Source: Tamlana sp. I1 (lineage in GTDB: Bacteria > Bacteroidota > Bacteroidia > Flavobacteriales > Flavobacteriaceae). From it: a stretch of DNA of 64,000 nucleotides. The stretch is from contig NZ_JACLAF010000008.1 of NCBI RefSeq assembly GCF_015355625.1, forward strand, positions 124,001 to 188,000, written 5' to 3'. Each line of letters starts with the position of its first letter. Within the stretch, counting starts at the first letter, position 1. This document shows, piece by piece, positions 61,893 to 64,000 of this stretch. Position numbers and translations under genes: made by a program. Under the pieces are notes generated by a model. The model ran no database searches and had not been told where the DNA came from. It worked only from the letters and a program-made list of their open reading frames with translations.

Positions 61893-62856
61893 AGGACCAA
61901 TTTCGCAATTTATAGAAAAACATTATTTACATTTTAATGCTGCTGCCTTAGTAGACGCTGCAAAGGGTTACGAGGCACAGTTAGAATCTGGAGCTAAAAT
62001 GTTAGTGTCGCTTGCGGGTGCGATGAGTACCGCCGAATTAGGTAAAAGTTTTGCCGAAATGATTCGTCAAGATAAAGTGCAAATTATTTCTTGTACAGGG
62101 GCAAACCTTGAAGAGGATATCATGAATTTGGTAGCACACTCACACTATAAACGTGTGCCAAACTACCGCGATTTAACCCCTCAAGAAGAGTGGGATTTGT
62201 TAGAAAAAGGCCTAAATCGTGTAACCGATACCTGTATCCCAGAACATGAAGCGTTTAGACGTTTGCAAAGTCATATTGTTGAAATTTGGAAAGAAGCTGA
62301 AGCGAAAGGCGAACGCTATTTACCACATGAATTCATGTACAAAATGTTATTGTCTGGCGTTTTAGAACAATACTACGAAATCGATTTAAAAGATTCTTGG
62401 ATGTACGCTGCCGCGGAAAAAAACTTGCCAATTGTTTGCCCAGGATGGGAAGACAGTACTATGGGGAATATTTTTGCAAGCTACGTTTTAAAAGGCGAGT
62501 TGAAAGCAAGCACCATGAAATCTGGAATTGAATACATGACCTTTTTAGCCGATTGGTACACCGATAATTCTGAAAATGGTATTGGTTTCTTCCAAATTGG
62601 CGGTGGTATTGCTGGCGATTTCCCAATTTGTGTAGTGCCAATGCTATATCAAGATATGGAGCGCACCGATACACCATTCTGGAGCTATTTTTGCCAAATA
62701 AGCGATTCTACAACCAGTTACGGGTCGTATTCTGGAGCGGTGCCAAACGAAAAAATCACATGGGGAAAATTGGATATTAACACACCAAAATTCATCATAG
62801 AAAGTGATGCGACTATCGTTGCACCGTTAATTTTCGCCTACCTTTTAGGGCAATAG
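61882..62856 (+). CDS. Deoxyhypusine synthase-like protein, probable homospermidine synthase
   Basis: A 324-residue member of the deoxyhypusine synthase superfamily from the ATG at 61882 (MSTKGPISQFIEKHYLHF); the frame extends upstream into speB. The NAD region has MLVSLAGAMSTAELGKSF and the active-site lysine region reads AVPNEKITWGKLD. True deoxyhypusine synthase modifies eIF5A, which bacteria lack. Related bacterial enzymes make homospermidine, the main polyamine reported for Flavobacteriaceae. Its place after speA and speB supports this. Confidence 0.88.
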   Translation: MSTKGPISQFIEKHYLHFNAAALVDAAKGYEAQLESGAKMLVSLAGAMSTAELGKSFAEMIRQDKVQIISCTGANLEEDIMNLVAHSHYKRVPNYRDLTPQEEWDLLEKGLNRVTDTCIPEHEAFRRLQSHIVEIWKEAEAKGERYLPHEFMYKMLLSGVLEQYYEIDLKDSWMYAAAEKNLPIVCPGWEDSTMGNIFASYVLKGELKASTMKSGIEYMTFLADWYTDNSENGIGFFQIGGGIAGDFPICVVPMLYQDMERTDTPFWSYFCQISDSTTSYGSYSGAVPNEKITWGKLDINTPKFIIESDATIVAPLIFAYLLGQ

Positions 62857-62858
62857 CG

Positions 62859-64000
62859 ATGGACTCAAAAAAAATTGAAAATATAGAACTTAAGTACCTA
62901 ACTGTTGATGACTTTGAGGAATTAAAAGCAGCGACTTTAGAGTCGTATGCTGGTGTGCTTAATTCATATTGGAAAAAACATCACATACAAGATTTAACCA
63001 CCATGTTCCCAGAGGGACAGGTGGTTATTAAAATTGATGGTGATATTGCCGGCTGCGCATTATCGTTAATCGTAGATTACGATAGTATTGATGACGAGCA
63101 TACTTATGAAGATATTATTGGTGGCGAATCCTTTAAAAATCATAATGCCGACGGCGATGTTTTATACGGCATCGACGTTTTTATAAAGCCGGAATACAGA
63201 GGTTTACGCTTAGGACGCCGTTTGTATGATTATAGAAAGGAAGTTTGTGAAAATTTAAACTTAAAAAGTATTGTTTTTGGTGGTAGAATGCCAAATTACC
63301 ATAAGCATAAAGATTTAACACCTAAAGAATATATTGAAAAAGTAAAACGTAAAGAAATTCATGATCCTGTTTTAAATTTTCAAATTTCTAACGATTTTCA
63401 TCCGGTTCGTGTTTTAAAAAACTATTTAGAAGGCGATACGGCATCGAACGAGTACGCTGTTTTAATGGAATGGGATAATATTTCATATACCAAACCTAAC
63501 AAGAAAGCGAGTACTGTTAAAACCGTTGTGCGATTAGGTTTAATCCAGTGGCAAATGCGTCCGTATAAAGGATTGGAAGACTTAATGGAGCAAGTGGAAT
63601 ATTTTATTGATAGCGTTGCTGCTTATCGATCGGATTTTGCCGTGCTTCCCGAGTTTTTTAATGCGCCTTTAATGGCTGCGTTTAACCATATGCATGAACC
63701 CGATGCCATTAGAGAGCTGGCCAAATTTACCGAAACCATTGTAAATCAGCTTAAACAGTTGTCCATTTCTTATAACATCAATATCATTTCAGGGTCTATG
63801 CCCGAATTGGTAGACGATAAGTTATATAATGTGGGGTATTTGTGCAGACGAGATGGTAGTGTAGAACGTTACGAGAAAATACATGTAACGCCAGACGAAG
63901 CTAAAGTTTGGGGGATGCAACGTGGTAACAAACTGCAAACTTTTGAAACCGATTGTGGTAAAATTGGCATCTTAATTTGTTACGATTCGGAATTTCCAGA
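62859..64000 (+). CDS. GNAT acetyltransferase-nitrilase fusion, 3' partial
   Basis: The frame opens 2 bp after the previous stop and runs to the window end, at least 380 residues. Residues about 1-210 are a GNAT domain (YGIDVFIKPEYRGLRLGRRL). From about 225 comes a carbon-nitrogen hydrolase domain whose triad is visible: Glu in VLPEFFNAPL, Lys in YEKIHVTPDE and Cys in ILICYDSEFP. Nitrilase-family amidases include N-carbamoylputrescine amidase, so with the GNAT part a role in polyamine or amide metabolism is plausible. The C-terminus is outside the window. Confidence 0.9.
   Translation, partial: MDSKKIENIELKYLTVDDFEELKAATLESYAGVLNSYWKKHHIQDLTTMFPEGQVVIKIDGDIAGCALSLIVDYDSIDDEHTYEDIIGGESFKNHNADGDVLYGIDVFIKPEYRGLRLGRRLYDYRKEVCENLNLKSIVFGGRMPNYHKHKDLTPKEYIEKVKRKEIHDPVLNFQISNDFHPVRVLKNYLEGDTASNEYAVLMEWDNISYTKPNKKASTVKTVVRLGLIQWQMRPYKGLEDLMEQVEYFIDSVAAYRSDFAVLPEFFNAPLMAAFNHMHEPDAIRELAKFTETIVNQLKQLSISYNINIISGSMPELVDDKLYNVGYLCRRDGSVERYEKIHVTPDEAKVWGMQRGNKLQTFETDCGKIGILICYDSEFP

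Overview
The window looks like a chromosomal segment of a marine-type Flavobacteriaceae bacterium (phylum Bacteroidota). The evidence is AT-rich DNA, Bacteroidota promoters of the form TAnnTTTG(C), a type IX secretion C-terminal tail, families restricted to this phylum (DUF2480, DUF3078, MbnP, choice-of-anchor B), a mevalonate pathway and a homospermidine-type polyamine operon. No tRNA, rRNA, CRISPR array, insertion sequence or prophage was recognised. Genes at both window ends are cut.

Layout. 1-3.7 kb: the end of a class A penicillin-binding protein, then DUF3078 and DUF2480 proteins. 3.9-11.9 kb (minus strand): a complete SUF iron-sulfur assembly cluster in the order sufA, sufB, sufC, sufD, sufS, sufE, sufT, interrupted by two four-helix-bundle (23S intervening-sequence-type) genes and two lipoprotein genes. 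12-16.6 kb (minus): a four-gene surface module with an MbnP-like copper-binding lipoprotein, a di-heme peroxidase and two beta-propeller-like lipoproteins. 16.7-26.4 kb: housekeeping genes (thiL, a CoA-disulfide reductase/rhodanese fusion, lysC with a divergent ACT-domain protein, aminopeptidase P, a T9SS-exported metalloprotease). 26.5-30.8 kb: succinate dehydrogenase with a lipoprotein gene between sdhA and sdhB. 30.8-39.5 kb: a large outer-membrane barrel protein, exonuclease III, an OmpA-family lipoprotein, transketolase and a transaldolase-like aldolase. 39.6-47.7 kb: a methionine-sulfoxide repair operon with SelO, an aldo/keto reductase without a normal start codon, metabolic enzymes and a ParE-type toxin-antitoxin pair. 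47.8-51 kb: mevalonate pathway genes and a UbiA prenyltransferase. 51-53 kb: a decayed acetyltransferase and a pseudouridine synthase homologue lacking its catalytic aspartate.

53.0-57.8 kb is an accessory island bracketed by two 45-bp repeats that match at 43 positions. It holds three genes frameshifted at simple sequence repeats, a start-less protein tail that may come from a polymorphic toxin, two distantly related candidate immunity proteins, a two-helix membrane protein, a pair of GC-rich palindromes and a pair of 20-bp inverted repeats. A VapBC-type pair follows, with an inverted repeat flanking its promoter.

58.6-64 kb: a long non-coding stretch with two candidate structured RNAs, then an overlapping operon for arginine decarboxylase, agmatinase and a deoxyhypusine-synthase-like enzyme. 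This route would convert arginine to agmatine, putrescine and homospermidine. A GNAT-nitrilase fusion gene follows and runs off the window. The strongest leads are the two RNA candidates upstream of the polyamine operon, the island with its repeat and frameshift architecture, and the dead-looking pseudouridine synthase.
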